Assembly (NCBI GenBank): GCA_029242325.1
Contig: JAQWUD010000009.1
Span: 45,080-109,079 of the forward strand
Direction of reading: 5' to 3'
From: Luminiphilus sp.
GTDB taxonomy: Bacteria > Pseudomonadota > Gammaproteobacteria > Pseudomonadales > Halieaceae
Length of the DNA stretch: 64,000 nt
The notes below the pieces were generated by a model. That model saw only the letters and a list, made by a program, of their open reading frames with translations, did not search any database and had not been told where the DNA came from. Positions 27,720 through 37,114 of the stretch are shown piece by piece (position 1 is the stretch's first letter; each line of letters starts with the position of its first letter). A program made the translations under genes and the position numbers.

Positions 27720-30641
27720 TCAGTTAAAAGGTTGCACTGGCATGTGCTGGTGAAATGCCTCGATACTGTCGATAACGCTCCCCCCCGCAATCACGGCAAA
27801 GGGGTCGTCAGACCAGCGTTCGCCGCGCAGTTGGATCAGTATCCGGCTGGGATGATCGGCTAGAACGGTCCGGCGGTAGTAATCCTGAATGTCTTCCCGA
27901 GAGACGTTCTCCACCGCGGCAATCAGGTCTGTCCGACTGCGGAAGTCATATCTCTCCCGGTTCCAGTCTGAGACAAATGGGCTTGCCTCATCCGATAGAT
28001 TGGTGGGCGGCTCGGTGAGTTGGGTTAACACGCCCGACTTCAAGTTTTGAAATTGTTCTTCAGTGAGCGCCATCAGCATCTGCTGATACTCGCTCGCAAA
28101 ACGTTCAAACCGAGAAAGCATGGCAACAGGGGCCTTTACAGGCGTTTGGATGTAAAACCCGATCATGGGGTGATCCTGAAGAGTCGTCGTTAGTCCCCCT
28201 GCGGCGTAGCCGAGCTGCTCCTCGGTACGCAACGTATCGAAGGCGCGATTGCGAAGGTGGCTGGCGAGCACCAAGCCCCTCGCTTCATTGTCCATCGAAG
28301 ACTCAGGGGAGGCGTATAAAAGCATCATGCCCAGATCCTCCACCGGCAAATCACCTTGATAAACCAGTGTCTGTTCTGGCTTAGGCGAATACACGCGCTC
28401 CCGGACATAGTGCGCCGGGATGCGATTTTGCGGTAGCGCTTCACGGATCGCGTCAGCCAGTCCGGCAGCAAATGCTGGATCGTAATTACCAAAAAGGTAA
28501 ACCCTGACCAGTGCAGTGCGCAGCAGGTCTTCAACAAATTGGTTAAAGCGCGCCACGGTGACGCCCTCCACTGCAGTTCGCAGTGATGACTCGTCGTAAA
28601 AACCTGTGCGCGTCAGGCTAGAAAGTGTCCGCCCCAGCTGCCGAAAAGGGAGTTCCCGCTGACGGTTGTCCAAACCCCTAAGAAAACGATCCTTTGCCTG
28701 CGACAGTGCCTGATCACTCGGGTCCACGCGTAATCCGGCAAGTGCCTGATTGAGCAGTTGTGGCTGCTTATCGGTGAAACCGGAGAGCGATAATCGCAAG
28801 CCCTCGTCGAGGCCAAGATTGAGACCCATACCGGCGATACCTGCCTCATTGATCAGCGCGGTTTGCTGTAAGCCGTATAAATCTGACCACAGCACCAACA
28901 TGACCGCTGCATCTACACTTTTTTGTCGTAACGGCGAGTTAAGATAGAGTTGCGTATACCCTCTGGGCAAATCTGAAAACGCCGCACTCCCCTGAAGCCA
29001 AATGGTCAGCCCATCCTCATCAACGGCCAACTGGGGGACAGCAGAAGTGGTCGTAATATCAAAGCGCTCGGGTAGAAGTCGATTCTGTGCCGGCAATTTC
29101 AACGCATAGGACGCTGAGCGCTGTTTCATCGCAGCCTGATCCGGCAGATTGAGCGCCTCCACGGCGTACTCCCCGTCGTAAAAATACAGCGCATCGCTGA
29201 CCGGCTGCTGCTGATCAATCTCCCAGACATGCAGTCGCTCAGGCACCAACTGAGCCAGAACCGCCGCTACGGCCTCTTTGTCGAAACCGGTGAACCGATA
29301 CGGCGCTTCAACTGCAAAGCGAGAGGGGTAGGTTTGCATCGCCCGCGTTAGCTGGTGGGCATAACTGAAATCGTCAATTTTCTCCAGAAAACGAAAGCGG
29401 TTCTTCAATGAAGTCCCGAATTCCTCGGCATAGCGGTCATCAACGCCTTCCTCGCGAAGCATTTCAAGATACCCAAGAAGCATAGCGGTAATCGCCTCTC
29501 GATGGCCCAGCCCCTCCGGCGTCAGCTGTGCCGAAAAGGTGAATAACCCGTAGTTGCCGTAGCGCGCGGGATCTGCGTTCACCGCCAGCGAGCTGACCCA
29601 GCCCAGATCACGGAGCCGAACCGCGGGAGTATCCGGCATCTCGGAGCCCAGAATATAGGCCAAATATTCGCTTGGCTTGGTGTCGTAAAGATCGTTGTTG
29701 TTGTCGATAATGAAATCGAAACGCAGCTCTCGCGTGTCGTCTTTAGGCAGATATCGGATTCGCTTTCCGCCCGCGCTCTGAAAGTCGAGTGGTGCGGTGA
29801 TTTCGGGCTTCGCCACCTCTTTATTTGGGATGTCACCGAAATAGGTGGTGGCCAGCGCTTCGAGTTCATCCAAGGAGCGCGCGCCGATAACCGAGGCCTT
29901 CATCAAGTTGGCGCTATAGTACTTTTGGAAAAACCCCACCGTCGCAGTATGCAAGCCACCCTCAGTCTTGTCTGACAGGGACTCCAGGTTGCCAATCTGA
30001 AACCGATTGGCGGGGTGGTTGCCCAGCAATTTTCGGGCAAGACGATAGGTAATACGGAAATCCTGCTCGCGACGCATTGACCACTCTGCATTCACCGCAT
30101 TCTTTTCTTTATCGATGTAGACGGGGTCAAGCAGCGGCGAGCTAAAAAAACGGGAAAACCGATCCAACGCCTCCCCTAAGGCATCATTATTCACCGTCAT
30201 CATGTAATTCGTAAGCTCAAGCCCTGTGTAGGCGTTGGACATGCCGCCATGTTCAGAGGTAAACGCCATGAACCCATCAGGATCGGGGTATTTCTCCGAC
30301 CCCATAAACAACATGTGTTCAAGGTAGTGTGCCATACCGGGATATTCGTCGGGATCCGAGGCGGCACCCAATCCTATACTCAGCGCAGCAGCGGACTTCT
30401 CCGCCGTTGGGTCCGAGACGAGCATGACCTCGAGGCCGTTATCGAGAGCGATCAGGCGATAAGTCCGATTATCGTTGGGACTCACCACCACTTCTGAGCC
30501 CGCCTCAGTGACCTGAACGGGCTCACCGCACCCCACCAGAAATGCCATGACGATACTCAATGCGAACTGGCAACTCCGGGCAGTGAAGCCGCTTCGCAGA
30601 TTGATTCTCTGGCGCACCCGCACCTCGACTAATCCCATCAT
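27720..30641 (-). CDS. Pitrilysin/insulinase-family M16 zinc protease, lipoprotein
   Basis: Large M16 metallopeptidase of 973 residues. It has a long basic N-terminus and then a lipoprotein signal ending LVGC (Cys38), predicting an envelope-anchored enzyme. The inverted zinc motif HYLEH is at 105-109, with the distal Glu in EKNAVNAEW about 75 residues later. Four M16 domains fit the length of pitrilysin (about 960). The protease probably degrades small proteins or peptides in the periplasm. The ATG at 30641 has a poor ribosome site and the true start may lie a few codons in. The next gene is 14 bases away. Confidence 0.9.
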   Translation of the reverse strand: MMGLVEVRVRQRINLRSGFTARSCQFALSIVMAFLVGCGEPVQVTEAGSEVVVSPNDNRTYRLIALDNGLEVMLVSDPTAEKSAAALSIGLGAASDPDEYPGMAHYLEHMLFMGSEKYPDPDGFMAFTSEHGGMSNAYTGLELTNYMMTVNNDALGEALDRFSRFFSSPLLDPVYIDKEKNAVNAEWSMRREQDFRITYRLARKLLGNHPANRFQIGNLESLSDKTEGGLHTATVGFFQKYYSANLMKASVIGARSLDELEALATTYFGDIPNKEVAKPEITAPLDFQSAGGKRIRYLPKDDTRELRFDFIIDNNNDLYDTKPSEYLAYILGSEMPDTPAVRLRDLGWVSSLAVNADPARYGNYGLFTFSAQLTPEGLGHREAITAMLLGYLEMLREEGVDDRYAEEFGTSLKNRFRFLEKIDDFSYAHQLTRAMQTYPSRFAVEAPYRFTGFDKEAVAAVLAQLVPERLHVWEIDQQQPVSDALYFYDGEYAVEALNLPDQAAMKQRSASYALKLPAQNRLLPERFDITTTSAVPQLAVDEDGLTIWLQGSAAFSDLPRGYTQLYLNSPLRQKSVDAAVMLVLWSDLYGLQQTALINEAGIAGMGLNLGLDEGLRLSLSGFTDKQPQLLNQALAGLRVDPSDQALSQAKDRFLRGLDNRQRELPFRQLGRTLSSLTRTGFYDESSLRTAVEGVTVARFNQFVEDLLRTALVRVYLFGNYDPAFAAGLADAIREALPQNRIPAHYVRERVYSPKPEQTLVYQGDLPVEDLGMMLLYASPESSMDNEARGLVLASHLRNRAFDTLRTEEQLGYAAGGLTTTLQDHPMIGFYIQTPVKAPVAMLSRFERFASEYQQMLMALTEEQFQNLKSGVLTQLTEPPTNLSDEASPFVSDWNRERYDFRSRTDLIAAVENVSREDIQDYYRRTVLADHPSRILIQLRGERWSDDPFAVIAGGSVIDSIEAFHQHMPVQPFN

Positions 30642-30745
30642 TCAATACTCACTCAAACTTCAAGAAGGGTTGTGCTAACGCATTTTCGGCTGAGTTTTGC
30701 GGAGCTCAACGGCGGGCTGCCCCCGGGTAACACCAATGCGCCTGA

Positions 30746-31813
30746 TCATGAGGAGTCCGCGACAGATTGGCTCGAGGGCCAGGCGGAGAGTATGGCGTTG
30801 ACCAGCGTCGCCAGAGGAATAGCGAGAAAAACGCCCCACAAGCCCCACAAGCCACCAAAGAACAATACCGCGATGACAATCGCGACCGGATGCAGATTGA
30901 CAGCCTCGGAGAACAAGAGCGGCACCAGCACGTTACCATCCAGAACCTGAATCACCATGTATGCGCCAATCACCCAGTAGAACTCCGAACCCACGCCAAA
31001 CTGGAAGTAGCCCACCATCACGACGGGCAATGTCACCAGCGTTGCGCCAATGTAGGGAACAATCACAGAGAGTCCAACCAACAACGCTAATAGCGCGGCA
31101 TAGTTCAATGAAAATAGGGCGAAAACGACGTAAGAAAGCGACCCCACGATCAGAACCTCTATGCCTTTACCCCGCGCGTAGTTGGCAAGCTGCAGGTTTA
31201 ACTCCCCCCAGATACGGTCCAGAAAGGGTCTTTTCCCCGGCAAAAAACCCGTAAACCAATTGACTAAGTGATCACGGTCTTTCAGAAAAAAGAACACCAT
31301 CAGCGGTATCAAAATGGCGTACACCATCGCTGCCAGCACGCTGGGTATCGAACTCAGTCCCTTGGTAACAATTAACTGCCCTACCGAGGCCATCTCAGCT
31401 TGAATCGCTCCCATTAACTCGTTGACCTGCTGCTGAGTAAAAAATACGGGGTACTGCTCGGGCAGTGTTACCAGGACTTTTCTACCGGCTTCAATCATTG
31501 CGGGGGCTTCGCTGAACAGGGCGCGTAACTGCCGCCACACCAACGGCGCCAACCCGAACATAAAGGCAAAGAACCCACCCAGAAACATTAGCGTCGACAC
31601 CGCCACACCCAGCTCAGCCGGCAGTCCCCTGTGGCTCAGGACATTCGCAACACCCTGCATGAGGTAGGCCAGTATGATCGCGACAAAAACCGGAGCGAGA
31701 ATGTCACCAAAAATCAGCGTCACAGAGAAAGCTGCCAGCAGCATGATGAGCAGCAGCACCGCTTCCTCCTCGCTCAGGTAACGGTGATACCACTTTGAAA
31801 GAATGTCTTTCAC
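30746..31813 (-). CDS. AI-2E family / PerM-type permease
   Basis: Polytopic inner-membrane protein of 355 residues with about 7-8 hydrophobic helices and the AI-2E family C-terminal block (IPYIGATLVTLPVV-like VPYIGATLVTLPV, then DGNVLVPLLFSEAVNLHPV and GLWGVFLAIPLATLV). The start is a GTG at 31813 with AAGGAA 10 bases upstream. Genes of this family next to a TusA/SirA-like gene and bepA are a recurring gammaproteobacterial arrangement. The transported substrate is not known here. Confidence 0.87.
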   Translation of the reverse strand: MKDILSKWYHRYLSEEEAVLLLIMLLAAFSVTLIFGDILAPVFVAIILAYLMQGVANVLSHRGLPAELGVAVSTLMFLGGFFAFMFGLAPLVWRQLRALFSEAPAMIEAGRKVLVTLPEQYPVFFTQQQVNELMGAIQAEMASVGQLIVTKGLSSIPSVLAAMVYAILIPLMVFFFLKDRDHLVNWFTGFLPGKRPFLDRIWGELNLQLANYARGKGIEVLIVGSLSYVVFALFSLNYAALLALLVGLSVIVPYIGATLVTLPVVMVGYFQFGVGSEFYWVIGAYMVIQVLDGNVLVPLLFSEAVNLHPVAIVIAVLFFGGLWGLWGVFLAIPLATLVNAILSAWPSSQSVADSS

Positions 31814-31832
31814 GTTAGGTCGGTTCCTTGCT

Positions 31833-32072
31833 TCAAGCCTTGATTATGGTCAATCTGAACCCATCATCTGACAACTGTTCGCAGGTCACAATATGCCCGG
31901 CCAGTCTTGCAAAACTCTCAAAGTCTCTCTCGGAGCCGGCATCAGTGGATAGCACTTCGAGTACTGCACCTGAAGGGATGTCACGTAGCGCACGCTTGGC
32001 CAGCAAAAGCGGCATCGGGCAACGCTCTCCCCGAGCGTCGACCGAGACGGCGGGTACAGTCGGTTCGTCCAT
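31833..32072 (-). CDS. TusA/SirA-like sulfurtransferase family protein
   Basis: Small cytoplasmic protein of 79 residues with the TusA-fold motif RGERCPMPLLLAKRAL; the Cys in CPMP is the predicted sulfane-sulfur carrier. Family members relay sulfur for tRNA thiolation, molybdenum cofactor or other pathways. It lies 19 bases before the PerM-like gene and diverges from bepA. No ribosome site is obvious at the ATG at 32072. Confidence 0.85.
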   Translation of the reverse strand: MDEPTVPAVSVDARGERCPMPLLLAKRALRDIPSGAVLEVLSTDAGSERDFESFARLAGHIVTCEQLSDDGFRLTIIKA

Positions 32073-32196
32073 CGGCAGTGCTCGGCTCGTCGGACCCGAG
32101 AGTATATCGCTTATTCTCCAGCAGGACGGCGCGGCGGGGAACTTTTACTCGTACACCAGTCTCCCCGCCTTTGCATAAGTGAGCTAGAGTTCATTT

Positions 32197-33666
32197 ATGC
32201 ATCTTGGTTTTATGATCTTTTTCCGGTTCAGCGCAGGACTGCTGCTGACCTACCTTGTTCTGTCTGCGAAGGCCACGGCAGGCACGGAGAACCTCAAGAT
32301 CCCCAATTTGGGCGAATCCAGCACCAGCCTATTTTCGGCAGACTATGAATATGAACTGGGACGAGCATGGCTCAGAAGCTTCAGGGGACAAGCTCCGCAG
32401 CTAAATGACCCTTTACTGTACAGCTATCTTGAGAGCCTGGTCTTCGAACTGGTTCAGCATAGCGAGCTTCAGGATCGACGCATCGAGCTGGTCATTGTCA
32501 ACAACCCGACCATCAACGCCTTTGCAGTGCCTGGCGGCGTGATAGGCGTGCACAGCGGCCTGTTTAACTATGCGGTCACCGAAGATGAATTCGCCACCGT
32601 CATGGCACACGAGATTGCGCACCTGAGCCAGCGTCACTTTTCACGACGGATGGAGCTGGCCCAGGAGCAAGGGCCAATGCAGTTGGCGGGATTGCTTGCC
32701 GGCGTGCTGCTCGCGGCAACGGTGGGAACGGACGCAGGGCTTGCCGCTATGACCACTGCGCAAGGACTGGCACAAGATGCACAGCTTCGTTATAGCCGCG
32801 CCAATGAGGCGGAGGCGGACCGGGTGGGGCTGAGAACGCTTTATAACGCCGGGATGGATCCCTACGCCGCGCCACAAATGTTCGAGCGTATGTATGCTGC
32901 GACACGCTACAGCCAGGGCAACCGAGTGCCCGAATTCCTGCGCACACACCCGCTTTCGGAGAAACGAATTGCCGATACCCGCTCGCGCGCTATGCAGTAC
33001 CCAAAGCGTATTCGGCCGGTGAGTCTCGACTATCAATTGATGCGTGCTCGGGTCGCGGTCCAGTCAGCACAGACCCCCGAGGAGGCGGTCGGGCGCTTTC
33101 GCTCTTCCCTCGCGGGAGAACAACTCTCAGCCGAGGCTTCCACCTATGGCTTGGTGCTCGCTCTGACTGCAGCGGGCAAAGGTGATGAGGCGGCGCTCGC
33201 GCTGGATATGATCTGGTCTGGCGATAGCGAACGGATTGAATATGTCATTGCAGACGCCGAGATTGATCTAATCCGAGGCAACCCGGGTCGCGCCGTCAAC
33301 ACGCTCGAGCGTCGGCTGGCGCTCTCACCCGGGAATCACCCGCTTACAATGGCCTACGCTAATGCGTTGCATCAGGCAGGCAGCCCCCACCTCGCAGAAG
33401 CGGCGCTGCTGGACCAGGCCAAGCGTGTAAACAACGATCCCGGGTTATGGTATCTGCTTGCGGAAGTACAAGGACTGGCAGGCAACATTGTCGGGCTACA
33501 CCGTTCGAGGGCGGAGTACTTTATTCTGGTCAACGCTTTGGATGCCGCCGAAAAACAGCTGACGTACGCGCAAAAACTAACCGGCGGCGACTTCACAACC
33601 GCTTCTTTGATCAACGAGCGCCTGCGCGATATACAAGATATGCGCGCCGATATGGATCGGGGTTAG
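32197..33666 (+). CDS. BepA-like periplasmic M48 metalloprotease with TPR domain
   Basis: Exported zinc protease and chaperone for outer-membrane proteins. The 489-residue protein has a signal peptide to about residue 29. The M48 catalytic domain has HEIAH at 138-142 and the third ligand in NEAEADRVG about 65 residues later. From about residue 300 a helical TPR region follows. In E. coli, BepA degrades misassembled LptD and interacts with the BAM complex. The ATG at 32197 is chosen by signal peptide length; the ribosome site is weak. It is convergent with nadA, with 6 bases between stops. Confidence 0.9.
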   Translation: MHLGFMIFFRFSAGLLLTYLVLSAKATAGTENLKIPNLGESSTSLFSADYEYELGRAWLRSFRGQAPQLNDPLLYSYLESLVFELVQHSELQDRRIELVIVNNPTINAFAVPGGVIGVHSGLFNYAVTEDEFATVMAHEIAHLSQRHFSRRMELAQEQGPMQLAGLLAGVLLAATVGTDAGLAAMTTAQGLAQDAQLRYSRANEAEADRVGLRTLYNAGMDPYAAPQMFERMYAATRYSQGNRVPEFLRTHPLSEKRIADTRSRAMQYPKRIRPVSLDYQLMRARVAVQSAQTPEEAVGRFRSSLAGEQLSAEASTYGLVLALTAAGKGDEAALALDMIWSGDSERIEYVIADAEIDLIRGNPGRAVNTLERRLALSPGNHPLTMAYANALHQAGSPHLAEAALLDQAKRVNNDPGLWYLLAEVQGLAGNIVGLHRSRAEYFILVNALDAAEKQLTYAQKLTGGDFTTASLINERLRDIQDMRADMDRG

Positions 33667-33672
33667 GAGCCC

Positions 33673-34728
33673 TCAGGGCTTGAGAGTCTCCGCGAATGCC
33701 AGCATACGCTCCAGGGGCTGCATGGCTCTGGCCGCCAGATCTGCGGCGACCTGAATCTCGTTGTCTTCACGTTCGAAGGCATTGGCCAGTGCCTCAAGGT
33801 CATTCATTGCCATCCAGGGGCAATTAGCGCAGCTCCTGCAGGTCGCCCCATTCCCCGCTGTTGGAGCGATGATGAACCGCTTGTCCGGTGCGGCTTGCTG
33901 CAGTTTATAAAAAATACCTTGATCGGTTGCAACAATGAACGTCTCGTTGGGCAGCTCCGTGGCAGCACGAATAATTTGTGTTGTGGAACCCACGTGATCA
34001 GCCAGCTCAATCACTGCAGCAGGGGACTCTGGGTGGACCAGAACGGCGGCTTCGGGATGGACCTGTTTAAGATCACGAACACCTCGGGCCTTGAATTCTT
34101 CGTGCACGATGCAAGCGCCATCCCACAGCAACACATCTGCCCCTGACTGACGTTGAACATAATCTCCGAGGTGTCGATCTGGTGCCCAGATGATCGCTTT
34201 ATCATGGGCGGCAAGGTGCTCTGCCACATCCAGTGCGATACTCGAGGTCACCACCCAGTCAGCGCGTGCCTTGACCGCAGCCGAGGTGTTCGCATACACC
34301 ACAACCTCTCGCTCAGGATGCTGATCACAAAACGTCGAAAATTCTTCGGCGGGACAGCCCTCATCAAGTGAACAAGTTGCCTCGAGCGTCGGCATCAGCA
34401 CTCGCTTATGGGGTGTCAGTATCTTTGCCGTCTCGCCCATGAAGCGAACGCCTGCAACAATCAGCGTCTGCGCCGGGTGGTCCCGTCCAAACCGAGCCAT
34501 CTCCAATGAATCAGAAACGCAGCCTCCAGTGGCTTCCGCCAGCGCCTGAATCTCCGGTGCGGTGTAGTAATGCGCGACGATTACCGCGTTATGCACGAGC
34601 AACTGCGCTCGAATGGTTTCCTCTAGCGCAACACGCCGCGCGTCGGTTAACGGCACAACCTCACTACGATTGAGGTGCACTTGGACCTGCTCGCGGATCT
34701 GATCGAGTTTTTCCTGGGCTATGGACAT
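33673..34728 (-). CDS. nadA: Quinolinate synthase NadA
   Basis: [4Fe-4S] enzyme that condenses iminoaspartate with dihydroxyacetone phosphate to quinolinate in NAD synthesis. About 351 residues from the ATG at 34728 (a TTG two codons upstream also fits). Hallmarks: the [13 protein letters not shown] substrate site near 55, the cluster cysteines in GGCVSDS, the conserved CSLDEGC segment, and the C-terminal [13 protein letters not shown]. It matches the long NadA form of proteobacteria. NadB and NadC are not in the window. Confidence 0.95.
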   Translation of the reverse strand: MSIAQEKLDQIREQVQVHLNRSEVVPLTDARRVALEETIRAQLLVHNAVIVAHYYTAPEIQALAEATGGCVSDSLEMARFGRDHPAQTLIVAGVRFMGETAKILTPHKRVLMPTLEATCSLDEGCPAEEFSTFCDQHPEREVVVYANTSAAVKARADWVVTSSIALDVAEHLAAHDKAIIWAPDRHLGDYVQRQSGADVLLWDGACIVHEEFKARGVRDLKQVHPEAAVLVHPESPAAVIELADHVGSTTQIIRAATELPNETFIVATDQGIFYKLQQAAPDKRFIIAPTAGNGATCRSCANCPWMAMNDLEALANAFEREDNEIQVAADLAARAMQPLERMLAFAETLKP

Positions 34729-34788
34729 GGGCAAACGAACGCTGTCAGTCTGAATAACACTAGCATAGTGAGGGCGTCGACGGTTGGA

Positions 34789-35541
34789 TCACCGGTTTTT
34801 GAAAACGGCCGCCCTTTTTTCGCGCTGGGCGCTAATACCTTCCTTCACGTCCTCCGACTCAGCGCACTGTGTTGCGAGCAAGCTGGCGGTAGCGAAATCC
34901 AGTTCTCCAACTTCTAACTGGCGAATAATCTCCAACATGTTGGTGACTGCCATCGGTGCCAACGCCAACAGAGCAGCCGCGTAATCATTGGCTGCTGCTC
35001 GTAACTGGTCAGTTGGATAGACCCCATCAACCAATTGAAGGGCCAGCATTTGCTCAGCTGAAAATGTCTCAGCCGCCACCAGAAGCCTTTTCGCCAGGGT
35101 GACGCCGAGCCGACGCGTGAGTCGCTGCATCCCCTCAACCGGGTAGCACAATCCGATAGCGGCAGCGGGAATCCGCAGCGCAATACCCTCGCGCGCAAAG
35201 CGAAAGTCACAGCTCAATGCCAGTTCGACGCCACCACCATATACATTGCCCCCTAATACAGCGATTGTCGGGATGGGCAGGACAGCAATCTGGTTCGTCA
35301 CGGCTTGGAATCGGTCCCCGCTCAGGGACCCATCCAAAATCTGGGTCAAATCAGCACCGGCACAAAAGGTGCGATCATCTGACGATGTGACCAGCAAGAC
35401 ACGGGTGTCTTCATCGAGCGAAGCAAGCGACGCTTCGATAGCGTTCAGCTCAGCCGCGCCGAGGGCGTTCCTGCGCGCAGGATGCTCAAAAGAGAGCGTA
35501 GCGATACCTGCCTGTTGCGTAAAAGAAATGGTATCGGACAC
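34789..35541 (-). CDS. Enoyl-CoA hydratase/isomerase family protein
   Basis: Crotonase-fold protein of 250 residues. The GTG at 35541 has AAGGGAG 5 bases upstream; the frame stays open to 35625 without crotonase character. The oxyanion-hole segments FCAGADLTQI and GGNVYGGGVELALSCDFRFA are present, with the Glu of GGGVEL at the first catalytic position. The second catalytic loop, IGLCYPVEGMQRL, departs from the usual GLIPGAGGTQRL, so it may be an isomerase or hydrolase rather than a true hydratase. Its promoter region holds a long palindrome and faces the double-TetR gene. Confidence 0.85.
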   Translation of the reverse strand: MSDTISFTQQAGIATLSFEHPARRNALGAAELNAIEASLASLDEDTRVLLVTSSDDRTFCAGADLTQILDGSLSGDRFQAVTNQIAVLPIPTIAVLGGNVYGGGVELALSCDFRFAREGIALRIPAAAIGLCYPVEGMQRLTRRLGVTLAKRLLVAAETFSAEQMLALQLVDGVYPTDQLRAAANDYAAALLALAPMAVTNMLEIIRQLEVGELDFATASLLATQCAESEDVKEGISAQREKRAAVFKNR

Positions 35542-35572
35542 CGGTGCTCCCTTGCCTGGGCCATTTTCAAGT

Positions 35573-35597
35573 CGCGGAGTGTGGCACACACTCCGCG
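35573..35597. promoter_or_regulatory. 25-base perfect palindrome upstream of the crotonase gene, candidate operator
   Basis: CGCGGAGTGTG and CACACTCCGCG form a perfect 11-base inverted repeat with a GCA spacer. It lies about 32 bases upstream of the crotonase GTG on the minus strand. No T-run follows on either strand. A dimeric regulator site is the simplest reading, and the adjacent TetR-type gene is the obvious candidate ligand. Confidence 0.5.
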
Positions 35598-35734
35598 CAT
35601 GACCCAAACCCGATAGCGATGACATGTGGACAATTATGCCCCGTATGGCAAAGGGCTCGCGATGCGCGGCAGCGCCGCGTGAGGAGCACTACATCCGGCA
35701 TCATGACGCTAAACTCATAGACAGAGTCAGTAAA

Positions 35735-35763
35735 TATACTTAAAGTTCAAATAATCGAATTAT
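35735..35763 (+). promoter_or_regulatory. Candidate -10 and small inverted repeat before the double-TetR gene
   Basis: A good -10 hexamer TATACT is at 35735-35740, and a 5-base inverted repeat ATAAT-CGA-ATTAT is at 35751-35763. Transcription would start near 35747, so the repeat sits across or just after the start site, where an autorepressor would bind. No good -35 hexamer is visible at 16-18 bases. Confidence 0.35.
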
Positions 35764-35802
35764 GGGAATAACCCTGCTGGGTCCCCGCAACACAAGGTTT
35801 TT

Positions 35803-37083
35803 TTGGACACATCAACCCCAGAGCAGCGCTCCCCTTTCAGCCGTGGCTTGCAGCGAGAAACCAAGCGAGCCGCTGTGCTGTCTTGCGCCGCCAAATTGTT
35901 CAACACCAAAGGTGCGCGCTCCACCACACTGGCGGACGTCGCTGGCCGCTTGGGGCTCACCAAAAGCAGTCTTTATTACTATGTCGCCACCAAAGAAGAT
36001 CTCATTTATCAATGCTATGACGCCAATATGCGGCAGGCGCATGCGCAGCTTGATCAGGCACATCGAGACAACGCCTCGCCGCTCGATTGTCTCTTGAGTT
36101 TTCTGGAAAGCCAAGTGACCACCACGCTGAAGTCACTCGATGGCGAGGGCGATTTTTATGCGGCACCGCTTGAGGTCGCGGCGCTGAAAGCCAAGCACCG
36201 GGCTGCATTGGAGGCAGAATATCGGAGACTCCTCAAGCGCCTTATCGATCTGATTACAGCCGGCATCAAGGCGAAACAAATCCGGGCCTGCAATCCCGTA
36301 GCCACTATTCGCGCCATGATTGGCGCGATGGACTGGTCGTTCTATTGGCTTTATCAAATGCCTCGGGAGGAAGCTAATCAGGTTATTACCGCACTGCGCG
36401 ACTTGTTTACCCATGGATTGCTCCTGTCTCCTGACCTGTATCAGTCTGGCACTGCATCAGCAGGCACAATGCTTTCGGCAGGAGATAAAGCTTTTGACCG
36501 AGATGCTCAAAACAGGCTCAAACAGGAAGCATTTTTGAAAGCGGGGACACGCTGTTTCAATCAAAAAGGCTTCAATGGTACGTCACTGGATGAAATCGCC
36601 GAGCAACTGCGGGTATCCAAGGGTGCTTTCTACTACCACTTTGCCAACAAAGAGGCGCTCCTCACCCAATGCTTCGACTACACACTCGATCAACTGGAGA
36701 ATGTAGTAAACGGTATCGAGCAGCTGGATGCCCAACCGGCGGCTCAACTGGAGATCGCCTGCAGGCATATCTTTGCGCTACAGAATACTGAGCAAGGCCC
36801 GCTGATGCACTTTAACGCCATCACCGCACTACCCTCTCCAGTTCGGCAACGGCTCCTTACGCGAGTGGATCGTGTGCACGCCAAGCTGGAAACGTATGTA
36901 AGGGAGGCCGGCGCGGTGGGCCAGTTCATGAGGGTCCCGCCGCGGATTGTGATTCAGCTATTAACGGGAGCGTTGAACGCCGCGATGGATCTCGACGAAT
37001 GGCAGGCCATCGAATCGATAGACCAAAGCGCCGCTGACTATTTCTCCGTTTTTTTTCTCGGGCTGGCTCACCGATCCCCGTGA
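35803..37083 (+). CDS. Tandem TetR-family transcriptional regulator (two TetR units fused)
   Basis: A 426-residue protein containing two complete TetR-type halves. The first helix-turn-helix is at about 24-70 (FNTKGARSTTLADVAGRLGLTKSSLYYYVATKEDL) and its ligand-binding half ends near 215. A short linker leads to a second helix-turn-helix at about 243-290 (GFNGTSLDEIAEQLRVSKGAFYYHFANKEALL) with its own C-terminal domain. Both recognition helices are intact. The start is a TTG at 35803 with AAGG 6 bases upstream. It precedes tesB by 31 bases and diverges from the crotonase gene, so it probably controls these acyl-CoA genes. The inducer is unknown, an acyl-CoA by analogy. Confidence 0.87.
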   Translation: MDTSTPEQRSPFSRGLQRETKRAAVLSCAAKLFNTKGARSTTLADVAGRLGLTKSSLYYYVATKEDLIYQCYDANMRQAHAQLDQAHRDNASPLDCLLSFLESQVTTTLKSLDGEGDFYAAPLEVAALKAKHRAALEAEYRRLLKRLIDLITAGIKAKQIRACNPVATIRAMIGAMDWSFYWLYQMPREEANQVITALRDLFTHGLLLSPDLYQSGTASAGTMLSAGDKAFDRDAQNRLKQEAFLKAGTRCFNQKGFNGTSLDEIAEQLRVSKGAFYYHFANKEALLTQCFDYTLDQLENVVNGIEQLDAQPAAQLEIACRHIFALQNTEQGPLMHFNAITALPSPVRQRLLTRVDRVHAKLETYVREAGAVGQFMRVPPRIVIQLLTGALNAAMDLDEWQAIESIDQSAADYFSVFFLGLAHRSP

Positions 37084-37114
37084 GCACCCGGTCATCGCAA
37101 AAAAGGAATATCGC

